This document shows positions 1 to 8,672 of a DNA stretch of 64,000 nucleotides, piece by piece (the first letter of the stretch is position 1; the number at the start of each line of letters is the position of its first letter). A model generated the notes under the pieces. The model searched no databases. It was given only the letters and a program-made list of their open reading frames with translations, and had not been told where the DNA came from. Origin of the DNA: Deltaproteobacteria bacterium. GTDB taxonomy: Bacteria; Myxococcota_A; Polyangia; Nannocystales; Nannocystaceae. The stretch is from positions 620,001 to 684,000 of the forward strand of contig JADJEE010000001.1 in NCBI GenBank assembly GCA_016709225.1, read 5' to 3'. Made by a program: the position numbers and the translations under genes.

Positions 1-409
1 GGGCCTCGACCTCGGTGACCGCGAGCGTGCGATCGAAGCTCGCGAGGATCTCGTCGACGCTCGCGGGCTTGGTCAGGTAGTGCATCGCGCCCAGCTTGAT
101 GGCCTCGACCGCGGTCGCGATGCTGCCGTAGCCGGTGAGCACGATGATGCGCAGACCCGGCGTGATCCCCAGCAGCTCCGACACCACCTCGAGGCCGCTC
201 TTGCCGGGCATGCGCAGATCGACGAGCGCGCGCTCGGGTTGCCACGCACCGGCCTCGGCGATCGCGTCGTCGCCGTTGTGCGCCACCACCACCCGGAAGC
301 CTCGGCGTCGTAGCGCGCCCGCGAGCGCGCCGCAGAAGACCTTGTCGTCATCCACCAGCAAGATGGTCTCTTGCGTGTCGCCTTCGACCTCGGTTGCGCC
401 CGCGTTCAT
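1..409 (-). CDS. RegA/ActR/PrrA-type response regulator (3' end beyond window)
   Basis: The first 136 codons of a response regulator read leftwards off the window edge. A receiver domain fills the visible part: an acidic pocket VDDD near residue 24, the phosphoacceptor Asp in LVDLRMPG near residue 60, a Thr in LTGYGSIATAV and Lys in YLTKPA. The stretch GYGSIATAVEAIKLGA followed by YLTKPA closely resembles RegA/ActR/PrrA regulators, which carry a C-terminal Fis-type helix-turn-helix; that part lies outside the window. Its ATG overlaps the TGA of the upstream sensor kinase gene in an ATGA junction, so the two are translationally coupled partners. The family normally controls respiration, carbon and nitrogen genes in response to redox state. 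The family call is confident; the regulon here is unknown. Confidence 0.85.
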   Translation of the reverse strand, partial: MNAGATEVEGDTQETILLVDDDKVFCGALAGALRRRGFRVVVAHNGDDAIAEAGAWQPERALVDLRMPGKSGLEVVSELLGITPGLRIIVLTGYGSIATAVEAIKLGAMHYLTKPASVDEILASFDRTLAVTEVEA

Positions 410-1731
410 CGTCCCAATCCCGTCATCGGTCCGAGCAGTGCCATCGGGTCCGGCGGTCGTAGCGTGACCCGCACGGTGACCTTGGTACCCCGGCCTGGCG
501 TCGATTGTAGATCGAGTCGGCCGCCGAGCTGGCGCATCTGTGCCTGCGCGAGATAGAGCCCCAGGCCCATGCCCTGTCCCTCGGGCTTGGTGCTGAAGAA
601 GGGATCGAACACCATCGCCGCGACGCTCGGTTCCATGCCGGCGCCGTCGTCCTCGACCTCGATGACCCCCTCGTCACCGTCGACGTCGATGCGCACGGTG
701 ACGCCGCGGGTGCCGGGCTTGCGGCGACAGGCCTCGGCGGCGTTGGTGACCAGCTCCCGCACGATCTGGCCCAGGGATGCACGCGCCAGCGTGGTGGTGC
801 CGCGCAGCTCGCGGGTCGCCGCGGTGGCCACGAACGTGAGCTTCACGCCCTCGGGATCGTCGAGCTCGTCCTGCAGCTCGCACAGGAACCACGGTTGTGC
901 GTCACGGGCCGATAGCGCGCTCACGCGCACCTCGGGGCTGGCCATGCGATGCAGGATGTCCTTGCACCGCTCGACCTCGCGCTTGATGGTGTCGATCGCC
1001 GTGCGCTGCTCCTCGGGTTCCATGTGCGGCAGCTCGCCCGCGAGGAGGTTCACGGTGCCCAGCGGCGTGCCGAGCTCGTGGGCGGCACCGGCCGCGAGCG
1101 TGCCGAGGGCGGCGAGGTGTTGATCCTGGATGGTCGCGTCGCGCAGCTGTTCGAGCTCGGCGCGCGATCGTGACAGGGCACCCATCAGCTGTTGGACCAA
1201 CCACGCCACGAGCGCTCCAAGGCACAGCAGCGCGAGCCAGCTGCCGTGCAGCAGGCCGCGACGTTCGCTGCTGCCGTGCGCGATCGAGTTCGCGACCATC
1301 AAGGCGCCGAAGCCCAGCACCGCGATGCCGACGGCCGCGGCGGCCCAGCGGGGCGAGAGCGCGGTCGCGAGCACGATCGGCACCAGCAGCAGCGCGGTGA
1401 AGGGGTGATCGGCGCCGCCGGAGAGCTGCAGCAGCACCAACGAGACCAACAGATCGAGCAAGACCTGCGCGCCCACGAACCCGGGCGTGATCACGTCGCG
1501 CGAGGCCGCCCATAGCCGCGTGCCGACGTTGCACGAGCCCCACACGAGCAGCACCGCGACGCCGGCGCGCCACGGCGGCACCGCGGTGGTCCAGCCGAGG
1601 GCGTGGTCGGCCGACGGCGGTGACCACCAGCGCACGACGAACACCAACGCCCACAGCCCGAGCAGCAGCCAGCGCGTGGTCACGAGGGTCTGCAGGGTCA
1701 GCGCGTGGCTGTGTCGAACGTGCTGCGCCAC
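406..1731 (-). CDS. RegB/PrrB-like redox-sensing membrane histidine kinase
   Basis: 441 residues with an N-terminal membrane region of about six hydrophobic segments (roughly residues 20-185) and a cytoplasmic kinase core. The H-box reads AAGAAHELGTPL with the phosphoacceptor His218, typical of RegB rather than of generic kinases. N, G1 (DDGAGM) and G2 (GQGMGLGLYLA) boxes follow. Two RegB sensory signatures are visible. GGADHPF (105-111) matches the ubiquinone-binding heptapeptide GGxxNPF except for His in place of Asn. Cys256 in VERCKDIL occupies the place of the redox-active dimer-interface cysteine. The start codon is GTG, 26 bases after the stop of the S1-domain gene, and the 3' end overlaps the response regulator by 4 bases. 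That it senses quinone and thiol redox state is inferred from these motifs. Confidence 0.85.
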   Translation of the reverse strand: MAQHVRHSHALTLQTLVTTRWLLLGLWALVFVVRWWSPPSADHALGWTTAVPPWRAGVAVLLVWGSCNVGTRLWAASRDVITPGFVGAQVLLDLLVSLVLLQLSGGADHPFTALLLVPIVLATALSPRWAAAAVGIAVLGFGALMVANSIAHGSSERRGLLHGSWLALLCLGALVAWLVQQLMGALSRSRAELEQLRDATIQDQHLAALGTLAAGAAHELGTPLGTVNLLAGELPHMEPEEQRTAIDTIKREVERCKDILHRMASPEVRVSALSARDAQPWFLCELQDELDDPEGVKLTFVATAATRELRGTTTLARASLGQIVRELVTNAAEACRRKPGTRGVTVRIDVDGDEGVIEVEDDGAGMEPSVAAMVFDPFFSTKPEGQGMGLGLYLAQAQMRQLGGRLDLQSTPGRGTKVTVRVTLRPPDPMALLGPMTGLGR

Positions 1732-1757
1732 CCTGTGTCCTGGCCCGTCGATGGGCG

Positions 1758-3029
1758 TCAGCGCGGTTTGCCGGTGCGAACGGCGGGGTCGGTCGACTTG
1801 CGTCGGGGCTCGCGCGCCGCGTCGCCGGGCTCTGCGGCGGCGCTGCGGGCCGGACCCGCGGGCACCGAGGGCAGGCGGCCCTTGAACAGATCGCCGAGAC
1901 TGCCGAGCGAGGTGCCGGCCTTCGCCACGCCGCTGCGGAAGTCGCGGAAGTTCCGTCGCGCCTCGGCCTCGGCGACCTTGCGGACGCTGAGGCGCAGCTT
2001 GCCGCCGGCGTCGCGTCGCAGCAGCACGACCTCGATGCTCTGCCCGATCTCGTACGTGCGCCGCGGATCGCCACCGGGCGGCAGGTCGAGCTCTGCGGTC
2101 GGCACGAAGCCGCCGCCCTGGGCGGTGTCGACGAAGATGCCGTTGCCTTCGATGCGCGCGACCGTGCCGGTGAGCACTTCGTCGGCGGGCGCCTTGCTGC
2201 TGACCGCGTCCGGCTGCACCAACGCCTTCATCGACAGGCTGATGCGCGCGCCGCCCTTGGCTGCACTCTCGATCGACAACACCTTCACGCGCACCGACTC
2301 GCCGACGCTCACGACGTCGTTCGGCGACGCGACGCGGCCGTGACCGAGCTCCGAGATGTGGACCAGGCCCTCGACGCCACCCAGGTCGACGAAGACGCCG
2401 TAGGGCTGGATGGTCTGCACGATGCCTTCGAGCTCGGCGCCAACCTCGAGCTTCGACAGCAATTGCTCGGCCCGGGCGGCGCGCTCGGCCTGCAGCAGCG
2501 CGCGCCGTGACACGATCACGCTGCGGCCACCCTCGCGGACCTCGATGACGCGGAAGAAGTGGCGCTGACCGACCCAGTTGGCCAGCTCGCCCGACGGGCC
2601 GATCTCGACCTGGCTGGCGGGGCAGAACGCGCGGACGTTGCCGACCATCACCTCGAGCCCGGCCTTGACCGCCTTGACGATCTCGCCCTCGACGGGGGTG
2701 CCACCTTCGACCGCGGCCTCGAGCATCGTCACGTCGATGTCACCGCGCCCGAGCTGCATCGCGACGATCGGCGCCTCGCGGCCGCCCGGGTTCACGACCG
2801 TCACGCGCACGCGATCGCCGAGTCCGACCCGCAGCTTGCCGTCGCCGTCGACGACGCTGCCGCGATCGAGCCGGGCCTCGGCCTTGGTGCCGACGTCGAC
2901 GAACACCGTGTCGTCGCCGATCGCGACCACGGTGCCGTCGACCACCTCACCGGCGCGGAGCTTGCGGGCGCGCGGGGCGTTGCTCGCGGATTGTTCGAAC
3001 AGCGCCGCGAAGTCGTCGTCGGAGGCCAT
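1758..3029 (-). CDS. S1 RNA-binding domain protein (ribosomal protein S1-like)
   Basis: 423 residues, built from four consecutive S1-type OB folds at about 25-95, 110-180, 195-270 and 285-355. The third is the most canonical, with GVFVDLGGVEGLVHISEL. The family binds single-stranded RNA; S1 proper brings mRNA to the 30S subunit and normally has four to six S1 repeats, so this four-repeat protein may be an accessory S1 paralogue or an RNA-binding translation factor. The C-terminal 60 residues are basic, Pro/Ala-rich and likely disordered. The ATG at 3029 is the only good start. It precedes the RegB-like kinase by 26 bases and may be cotranscribed with it. No catalytic domain is visible, so I do not assign rpsA. 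Confidence 0.85.
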   Translation of the reverse strand: MASDDDFAALFEQSASNAPRARKLRAGEVVDGTVVAIGDDTVFVDVGTKAEARLDRGSVVDGDGKLRVGLGDRVRVTVVNPGGREAPIVAMQLGRGDIDVTMLEAAVEGGTPVEGEIVKAVKAGLEVMVGNVRAFCPASQVEIGPSGELANWVGQRHFFRVIEVREGGRSVIVSRRALLQAERAARAEQLLSKLEVGAELEGIVQTIQPYGVFVDLGGVEGLVHISELGHGRVASPNDVVSVGESVRVKVLSIESAAKGGARISLSMKALVQPDAVSSKAPADEVLTGTVARIEGNGIFVDTAQGGGFVPTAELDLPPGGDPRRTYEIGQSIEVVLLRRDAGGKLRLSVRKVAEAEARRNFRDFRSGVAKAGTSLGSLGDLFKGRLPSVPAGPARSAAAEPGDAAREPRRKSTDPAVRTGKPR

Positions 3030-3122
3030 CGCGGCCGACTATCGCCCCAGCGCCCGGCGCGATGCAAGCCGCGGCAATCGGGCCGCGAAGCGGGCATCCC
3101 GGACGCCGCTCGCCTCGCGGCG

Positions 3123-4646
3123 TCAGAGCTTGCGCATGTCGGGCAGCGGCGGCAGCGGCTCGCCGACGTTCTTCGGGCGCCAGTTCTGCACCACGTCGAC
3201 GTAGCCGTCCTTGGTCAGGCGAATCTCGTGGGCGGTGTCGTCGCCCACGGGAACCTTGATCTCGCACGGCGTCTCGCACTGCTCGGTGCCGTCGACGAAC
3301 ACCTTCGCGCCGGGCACGTTGGCGCGCACCAGCGCGCGGTTGAACGGGTAGCTCTTGGGGTTGTTCGCGGGCGTCTCGGGCGCGGCGGTGGTGTTCGCCG
3401 GCGGCGTGGTCTCGGTGCCCTGCGACTTGCTGCCGCCGAGATCGCCGAACACCAGCACCACCACCAGCAGCAGCGCCAGGCCGCCCAGGCCCAGCACGAT
3501 CAGCAGGCCCTTCTTGTCGACGTTGGAGTGGTGCCCGGCCGGCATCGGTGCGGTCGCGGGCATCGACTGCGGCACCTGCATCGAGCCGGTGCTGTGCTGG
3601 GCGCCGACCGACATCACCTTGCTGCTGTCGGGCGGGCGGCCCTCCTTCATCGCACGCAGCGCGCCGATGCAGTGGCCGATGAGCTCGGCGAAGCGACCCG
3701 CGGTCTGGATGCGCTTCGCCCGGTCCTTGCGCAGGCCCATCAGCATCACGCGCGCGGTCTCGGTGCTCGCGCGTCGCGGCGCCGGGACCTTGGCGCGCAC
3801 GTGCTTGAGCATCGTCGCCATCGGGGTCTCGGCCGAGAACGGCGGGCGGCCCTCGATCATCTCGTAGAGGATGCAGCCCAGCGAGTAGATGTCGGTGCGG
3901 TGATCGAGCGGCAGGCCGTTGCACTGCTCGGGCGACATGTACTGCGGCGTGCCGAACACCTCGCCGGCCTGGGTCAGGCGCGTGGCGTCGACGCCACCGG
4001 CGATGCCGAAGTCGAGCACCTTCACGACCTTCGACACGCCGACGGTCTCGATGAAGATGTTGTCGGGCTTCAAGTCGCGGTGGAACACACCGTGCTCGTG
4101 GGCTTCGCTGAGGCTCTCGGCGACCTGCCGCGCGACCTGCAGCGCCTCCATCTCGGGGATCGCTCCGCGCTCCATCCGATCGGCGAGGCTCTCGCCGGTC
4201 AGCAGCTCCATCACCATGTACGGCCGACCGTCCTCGGTCTCGCCGTGCTCGAACACGCGGATCGTCGAGGGGTGACGCAGCTGGCTGGTGATCTCGAGCT
4301 CGCGACGGAAGCGGCTGAGGAACTTGCGATCGGAGGTCGAGTCCGATCGCACGAGCTTGATGGCGACCTTGCGCTCGACCTGGGCGTCCCAGGCTTCGTA
4401 GACGACGCCCATGCCGCCCTCGCCGATCACGTCCGTGATGCGATAGCGGCCGGCGATCGTGCGGCCGAGATCATCCGACACGACCATCTCGATGCTCGAT
4501 GCCGAGGCGCCGGCGAGGGAGGTCTCCGCCGACACCGTCGACGGATGGGGCGAGGTGGCGGCGTGTCCGCTCGCATCCGCGTCGCGGCTCGGCCCCGACG
4601 CATCGAGGCGCGCGGTCTTCTGGAACCCTGTCGGACGATCGGCCAT
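3123..4646 (-). CDS. Ser/Thr protein kinase with transmembrane segment and PEGA domain
   Basis: About 507 residues from the ATG at 4646, chosen because the open frame further upstream (to 4718) is unlike a kinase N-terminus. A low-complexity head of about 60 residues leads into a Hanks-type kinase domain: glycine loop GEGGMGVVYEA, catalytic Lys in VAIKLV, HRDLKPDN catalytic loop, DFG, and the GTPQYMSPEQ activation segment. All catalytic residues are present, so it should be active. A single membrane helix of Leu/Val/Gly residues follows at about 390-412. The extracytoplasmic tail ends in a PEGA domain (GAKVFVDGTEQCETPCEI) that probably contacts the cell wall or a ligand. This architecture is common in Myxococcota. 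No substrate can be deduced; neighbours are an RNA-binding protein and, across a 0.7 kb gap, icmF. Confidence 0.92.
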   Translation of the reverse strand: MADRPTGFQKTARLDASGPSRDADASGHAATSPHPSTVSAETSLAGASASSIEMVVSDDLGRTIAGRYRITDVIGEGGMGVVYEAWDAQVERKVAIKLVRSDSTSDRKFLSRFRRELEITSQLRHPSTIRVFEHGETEDGRPYMVMELLTGESLADRMERGAIPEMEALQVARQVAESLSEAHEHGVFHRDLKPDNIFIETVGVSKVVKVLDFGIAGGVDATRLTQAGEVFGTPQYMSPEQCNGLPLDHRTDIYSLGCILYEMIEGRPPFSAETPMATMLKHVRAKVPAPRRASTETARVMLMGLRKDRAKRIQTAGRFAELIGHCIGALRAMKEGRPPDSSKVMSVGAQHSTGSMQVPQSMPATAPMPAGHHSNVDKKGLLIVLGLGGLALLLVVVLVFGDLGGSKSQGTETTPPANTTAAPETPANNPKSYPFNRALVRANVPGAKVFVDGTEQCETPCEIKVPVGDDTAHEIRLTKDGYVDVVQNWRPKNVGEPLPPLPDMRKL

Positions 4647-5350
4647 GGGAGGGAGAAACGAGCGAGCGTGAGGGGAGTCCGGTAAGCAAGTGTACTCCGA
4701 CCTTCGCGGCGCGCCCAAACGGCAGACCTGTGCCGGGGCGGTTCGAACGGGTGGCGGAGCGCGCGGGTATCATCTCGGACGGGTCGGGCAGGTCGGACGG
4801 CTCGGACGGGTCGGGCGGCTCGGGCGGCTCGCCGCCGTCGTCGTCGCCCTGTCGTGGGGAGGGCGCGCCCGGGCGAGCGGCGTACATGGCACGGGCGCGC
4901 GCGGTTGCCAACCGCTTTTGCGGGGCTCGCGGCGCGTCTGGATCGAACCCAAGCGCGGCGATTGGCCGCGGTTGCGAGACCGGGCGCATGGCCCGATCGG
5001 TCGTCGCGTGAACGACGTTTCGACGCGGTCGCCCGCGCGGCACTGGCCCCGCGACGAGGGCGTGAGCGGGGCCACACCGATGCCGGTGCGCGTGCGGGCG
5101 CCCTTCGGTGCAACTGGAGTCTCTGGTTCGCCGCGTGCCTTGCTGGCGATCCGCGCGATCCACTGGTGGATGGCCCATGGACCGCGATCGCTGGGCACCG
5201 TGCGCGGGGTACCACGCGCGCGTGATCGCCCGCCGGCGCGGGCCCCCGCCGTGGGCGCGGGGCCCAAACCCGCACGGGCCCCGCCAAGCCGCAGGCCCGC
5301 GCTGCGCGGCCGGGCTGGCCGTCGGCGCGCGATTGTGGTGTGAAGGGCCC
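4647..5350. other. 704-bp intergenic region between divergent kinase and icmF genes
   Basis: No convincing gene is seen on either strand. Several open frames cross it, but they are Arg/Pro/Ala-rich, differ between strands and lack recognisable domains, as expected of random frames in very GC-rich DNA. It must contain the divergent promoters of the Ser/Thr kinase and icmF. A 9-bp tandem repeat lies at 4774-4830, next to a small AT-richer patch (tatcatc near 4768). Unusually long for this otherwise tightly packed window. Confidence 0.5.
4774..4830. repeat. Six tandem 9-bp units (STCGGRCGG) in non-coding DNA
   Basis: Read in steps of nine, the sequence gives ctcggacgg, gtcgggcag, gtcggacgg, ctcggacgg, gtcgggcgg, ctcgggcgg and then a degenerate ctcgccgcc. 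The period is exact across the run. A similar 9-bp microsatellite lies inside hipA near 21841, so the element type recurs. It could expand or contract by slippage upstream of the kinase and icmF. Confidence 0.8.
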
Positions 5351-8300
5351 ATGCGATCCGCCGCTGCTCGGTCCTCCGATACGACCCCCGACGCCGGGCC
5401 CTACGTCTGTCAGCACAAGGTCCGGGTGGTCACCGCGGCGTCGCTCTTCGACGGCCACGATGCTGCGATCAACGTCATGCGGCGGATCCTGCAGAGCAGC
5501 GGCGCCGAGGTGATCCACCTCGGCCACAACCGCGGCGCCGAGGAGGTCGTCGACGCGGCGATCGAGGAGGACGCGCAGGCGATCGCGTGCAGTTCCTATC
5601 AGGGCGGACACGTCGAGTACTTCGAGTACATGCACGATCTGCTGCGCGCCAAGGGTGCGGGGCACATCACGATCTGGGGCGGTGGCGGCGGGGTCATCGT
5701 GCCCCGCGAGATCGAGGCGCTGCACGCCTACGGGATCGCGCGCATCTTCAGCCCCGAAGACGGTCGCAACTTCGGCCTGCAGGGGATGATCGACATGATC
5801 CTGCGCGGCGCCGATGTCTCGACCGCGCCCGCCGATCCGATCGCCGAACTGGCGAAGCTGGGGCAGGGCTCGGCCATCCGGCCCGAGCCGGGGGCCGTGA
5901 GCCGCCTGGCGCGACTCATCTCGGTGCTCGAGCGCGAGGACGCGGCCGCGGCGGCGCTGCGGGCCGCGATGCAGTCGCGGCCAGTGCCGACGGTGCCGAC
6001 GCTCGGGGTCACCGGCACCGGCGGTGCCGGCAAGAGCTCGCTGTGCGACGAGCTGATCCTTCGGCTGCTGCGGGATCATCCCGATCGCTCGCTGGCGATC
6101 ATCTCGGTCGATCCCACGCGTCGGCGCACCGGCGGTGCGCTGCTGGGGGATCGCATCCGCATGAACGCGCTGCGCAACCCACGGGTGTACATGCGCTCCA
6201 TGGCCACGCGCGACGCCGGTCGCGAGCTCGCCAAGGCCACCGATGACGCGGTGCGGCTGTGCAAGCTGGCCGGCTACGACCTCGTCATCGTCGAGACCAG
6301 CGGCATCGGGCAGGGCGACGCCGAGATCACGCGGCTGGCCGATCGCACGCTGTACGTGATGACCGCGGAGTACGGCGCGCCGTCGCAGCTCGAGAAGATC
6401 GAGATGCTCGATGTCGCCGACCATGTCGCCATCAACAAGTTCGAACGTCGCGGCAGCAAGGACGCGCTACGGGACGTCCGCAAGCAGCTGCGACGCAACC
6501 GCAAGCTCTTCGATCCCAGCGTGCCCGACGACGCGCTGCCGGTGTTCGGCACCGTCGCGAGTCGCTTCAACGACGCCGGCGTGAACGGCCTGTACGGCGC
6601 GTTGTGTCGCTCGCTGTCGGAGATCGGCGAGCGTCCGTGGCGCTCGGCGGTGCCGGCCGACCAGGTGAAGGTCGCATCCGAGACCAGCGATCTCATCGCG
6701 CCCGATCGCGTGCGCTACCTGGGTGAGATCGCCAGCTGCGTGCGCAGCTACAAGAAGTCCGTGGCGGTGCAGGTCGAGGCCGTGCGCGAGCGTGCGGCGC
6801 TGCGGCGCGTGGCCGCGCTACCGGGCGCGCCCGCCGAGACCGGCGCGTGGCTCGAGCAGGCCATCGCGCGCGCCGATCGGGCGGTGTCGGCCGATGCCGA
6901 GCGGGTGCTGCAATCGCTGCCGGCGCTGCGCGAGGCCTACGCGCAGCCCGAGTACGTGGTGAAGATCCGCGCCAGCGAGGTCCGCTACCCCACACACACG
7001 CAGACGCTGTCGGGCACGCGGGTGCCGCGGGTGTGCCTGCCGGCGGACGACGAGCCCGGCGCGTTGGTGCGCTTCGGCCTGCTCGAGGGCGCGCCGGGGG
7101 AGTTCCCGTTCACCGGCGGCGTGTTCCCGTTCAAGCGCGAGGGCGAGGATCCCAAGCGCATGTTCGCCGGTGAGGGCGGGCCCGGCCGCACCAACGAGCG
7201 CTTCCACTACCTGTCGGCGGGCGAGCCGGCCAAGCGGCTGTCGACCGCGTTCGACTCGGTCACGCTCTACGGCCAGGACCCCGACGAGCGCCCCGACATC
7301 TTCGGCAAGATCGGCGAGAGCGGCGTGTCGGTGTGCACGCTCGACGACGCCAAGGACCTCTACGCGGGCTTCGATCTGTGCGCGCCGAACACCAGCGTGA
7401 GCATGACGATCAACGGCCCCGCGCCGATCCTGCTGGCGCTGTACATGAACACCGCGATCGATCAGCAGGTCGCGCTGCGCGAGGCCGAGCTCGGTCGCGC
7501 GCTGTCGGCCGACGAGTGGGCGACGCTGCGCGATCGCACGCTGCAGCAGGTCCGCGGCACCGTGCAGGCCGACATCCTCAAGGAGGACCAGGCGCAGAAC
7601 ACCTGCATCTTCTCGACCGAGTTCGCGCTGCGGATGATGGGCGACATCCAGGCCTACTTCGTGGCGAAGCAGGTGCGCAACTACTACTCGGTGTCGATCA
7701 GCGGCTACCACATCGCCGAGGCCGGTGCGAACCCCATCAGCCAGCTGGCGTTCACGCTCTCGAACGGCTTCACGCTGGTCGAGTACTACTTGGCGCGGGG
7801 CCTGAAGGTCGACGACTTCGCGCCCAATCTGAGCTTCTTCTTCTCGATGGGGCTCGACGCCGAGTACACCGTGATCGGCCGGGTCGCCCGGCGCATCTGG
7901 GCCATCGCGATGCGCGATCGCTACGGCGCGGCCGAGCGCAGCCAGAAGCTCAAGTACCACGTGCAGACCAGCGGTCGCTCGCTGCACGCCCAAGAGATCG
8001 ACTTCAACGACATCCGCACCACGCTGCAGGCGCTGTTCGCCTACTACGACCACTGCAACAGCCTGCACACCAACGCCTACGACGAGGCCATCACGACGCC
8101 GACCGAGGCCAGCGTGCGTCGGGCGATGGCGATCCAGCTCATCATCACCAAGGAGCAGGGCCTCGCGAAGTGTGAGAACGCCCTGCAGGGCTCGTTCATC
8201 GTCGAGACCCTGACCGAGCTGGTCGAGGAGGCCGTACTCGACGAGTTCATGCGGCTCGACGAGCGTGGCGGCGTGCTCGGGGCGATGGAGCGGCAGTACC

Positions 8301-8659
8301 AGCGCGGCAAGATCCAGGACGAGAGCCTCGACTACGAGCACCGCAAGCACAGCGGCGCGCTGCCGATCGTCGGCGTGAACACCTTCGTGAACCCCGATCT
8401 CGACGTGAACGCCCAGGCCGCCGCGATGCAGATCACGCGGGCCAGCGAGGCCGAGAAGCGGGCGCAGATCGAACGGCTCGAGAGCTTCCAGCAGCGGCAC
8501 GCCGATGCCGCCCCGGCCGCGCTCGCGAAGCTGCGCCAGGTCGCGCTCGCGGGCGGCAACATCTTCGAGGAGCTGATGAACACCGTGCGCGTGGCCAGCC
8601 TCGGGCAGATCACGCACACGCTGTTCGAGGTCGGCGGCGAGTACCGCCGCTCGATGTGA
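5351..8659 (+). CDS. icmF: Fused isobutyryl-CoA mutase IcmF (B12-, GTP- and acyl-CoA-binding)
   Basis: 1102 residues, the usual size of IcmF. Domain order is diagnostic: N-terminal cobalamin-binding domain (SLFDGHDAAINV near residue 35, with the B12-ligating His), a MeaI-type G-protein chaperone domain with P-loop GVTGTGGAGKSS near residue 220 and a NKFERRG specificity segment, a linker, then the TIM-barrel acyl-CoA mutase domain (GEFPFTGGVFPFKREGEDP, then ERFHYLSAG). It interconverts isobutyryl-CoA and n-butyryl-CoA by an adenosylcobalamin radical mechanism, and the built-in GTPase protects and loads the cofactor. The ATG at 5351 gives the standard IcmF N-terminus; an in-frame extension upstream to 5108 is Arg/Pro-rich and unlike the family. 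It links valine and fatty-acid metabolism and, in myxobacteria, branched or short-chain acyl-CoA supply. It stands alone with a long upstream region. Confidence 0.95.
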   Translation: MRSAAARSSDTTPDAGPYVCQHKVRVVTAASLFDGHDAAINVMRRILQSSGAEVIHLGHNRGAEEVVDAAIEEDAQAIACSSYQGGHVEYFEYMHDLLRAKGAGHITIWGGGGGVIVPREIEALHAYGIARIFSPEDGRNFGLQGMIDMILRGADVSTAPADPIAELAKLGQGSAIRPEPGAVSRLARLISVLEREDAAAAALRAAMQSRPVPTVPTLGVTGTGGAGKSSLCDELILRLLRDHPDRSLAIISVDPTRRRTGGALLGDRIRMNALRNPRVYMRSMATRDAGRELAKATDDAVRLCKLAGYDLVIVETSGIGQGDAEITRLADRTLYVMTAEYGAPSQLEKIEMLDVADHVAINKFERRGSKDALRDVRKQLRRNRKLFDPSVPDDALPVFGTVASRFNDAGVNGLYGALCRSLSEIGERPWRSAVPADQVKVASETSDLIAPDRVRYLGEIASCVRSYKKSVAVQVEAVRERAALRRVAALPGAPAETGAWLEQAIARADRAVSADAERVLQSLPALREAYAQPEYVVKIRASEVRYPTHTQTLSGTRVPRVCLPADDEPGALVRFGLLEGAPGEFPFTGGVFPFKREGEDPKRMFAGEGGPGRTNERFHYLSAGEPAKRLSTAFDSVTLYGQDPDERPDIFGKIGESGVSVCTLDDAKDLYAGFDLCAPNTSVSMTINGPAPILLALYMNTAIDQQVALREAELGRALSADEWATLRDRTLQQVRGTVQADILKEDQAQNTCIFSTEFALRMMGDIQAYFVAKQVRNYYSVSISGYHIAEAGANPISQLAFTLSNGFTLVEYYLARGLKVDDFAPNLSFFFSMGLDAEYTVIGRVARRIWAIAMRDRYGAAERSQKLKYHVQTSGRSLHAQEIDFNDIRTTLQALFAYYDHCNSLHTNAYDEAITTPTEASVRRAMAIQLIITKEQGLAKCENALQGSFIVETLTELVEEAVLDEFMRLDERGGVLGAMERQYQRGKIQDESLDYEHRKHSGALPIVGVNTFVNPDLDVNAQAAAMQITRASEAEKRAQIERLESFQQRHADAAPAALAKLRQVALAGGNIFEELMNTVRVASLGQITHTLFEVGGEYRRSM

Positions 8660-8672
8660 TCGCCGCGCACGA

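Noticed and set aside
2559..4685. Long plus-strand open frame of about 700 codons opposite the S1 and kinase genes
   Set aside because: It is antisense to two clear genes, rich in Arg, His, Leu and Ala, and has no domain; high GC leaves few stops.
4690..5343. Plus-strand gene in the kinase-icmF gap
   Set aside because: Frame consists of random-looking Arg/Gly/Ala residues with no ribosome-binding site or domain.
5108..5350. N-terminal extension of icmF to an upstream ATG
   Set aside because: The added 81 residues are Arg/Pro-rich and unlike IcmF, while ATG 5351 gives the family N-terminus.
6818..8617. Minus-strand open frame of about 600 codons opposite icmF
   Set aside because: Antisense shadow of a certain gene; composition is Arg/Leu/Val/Asp repeats with no fold.
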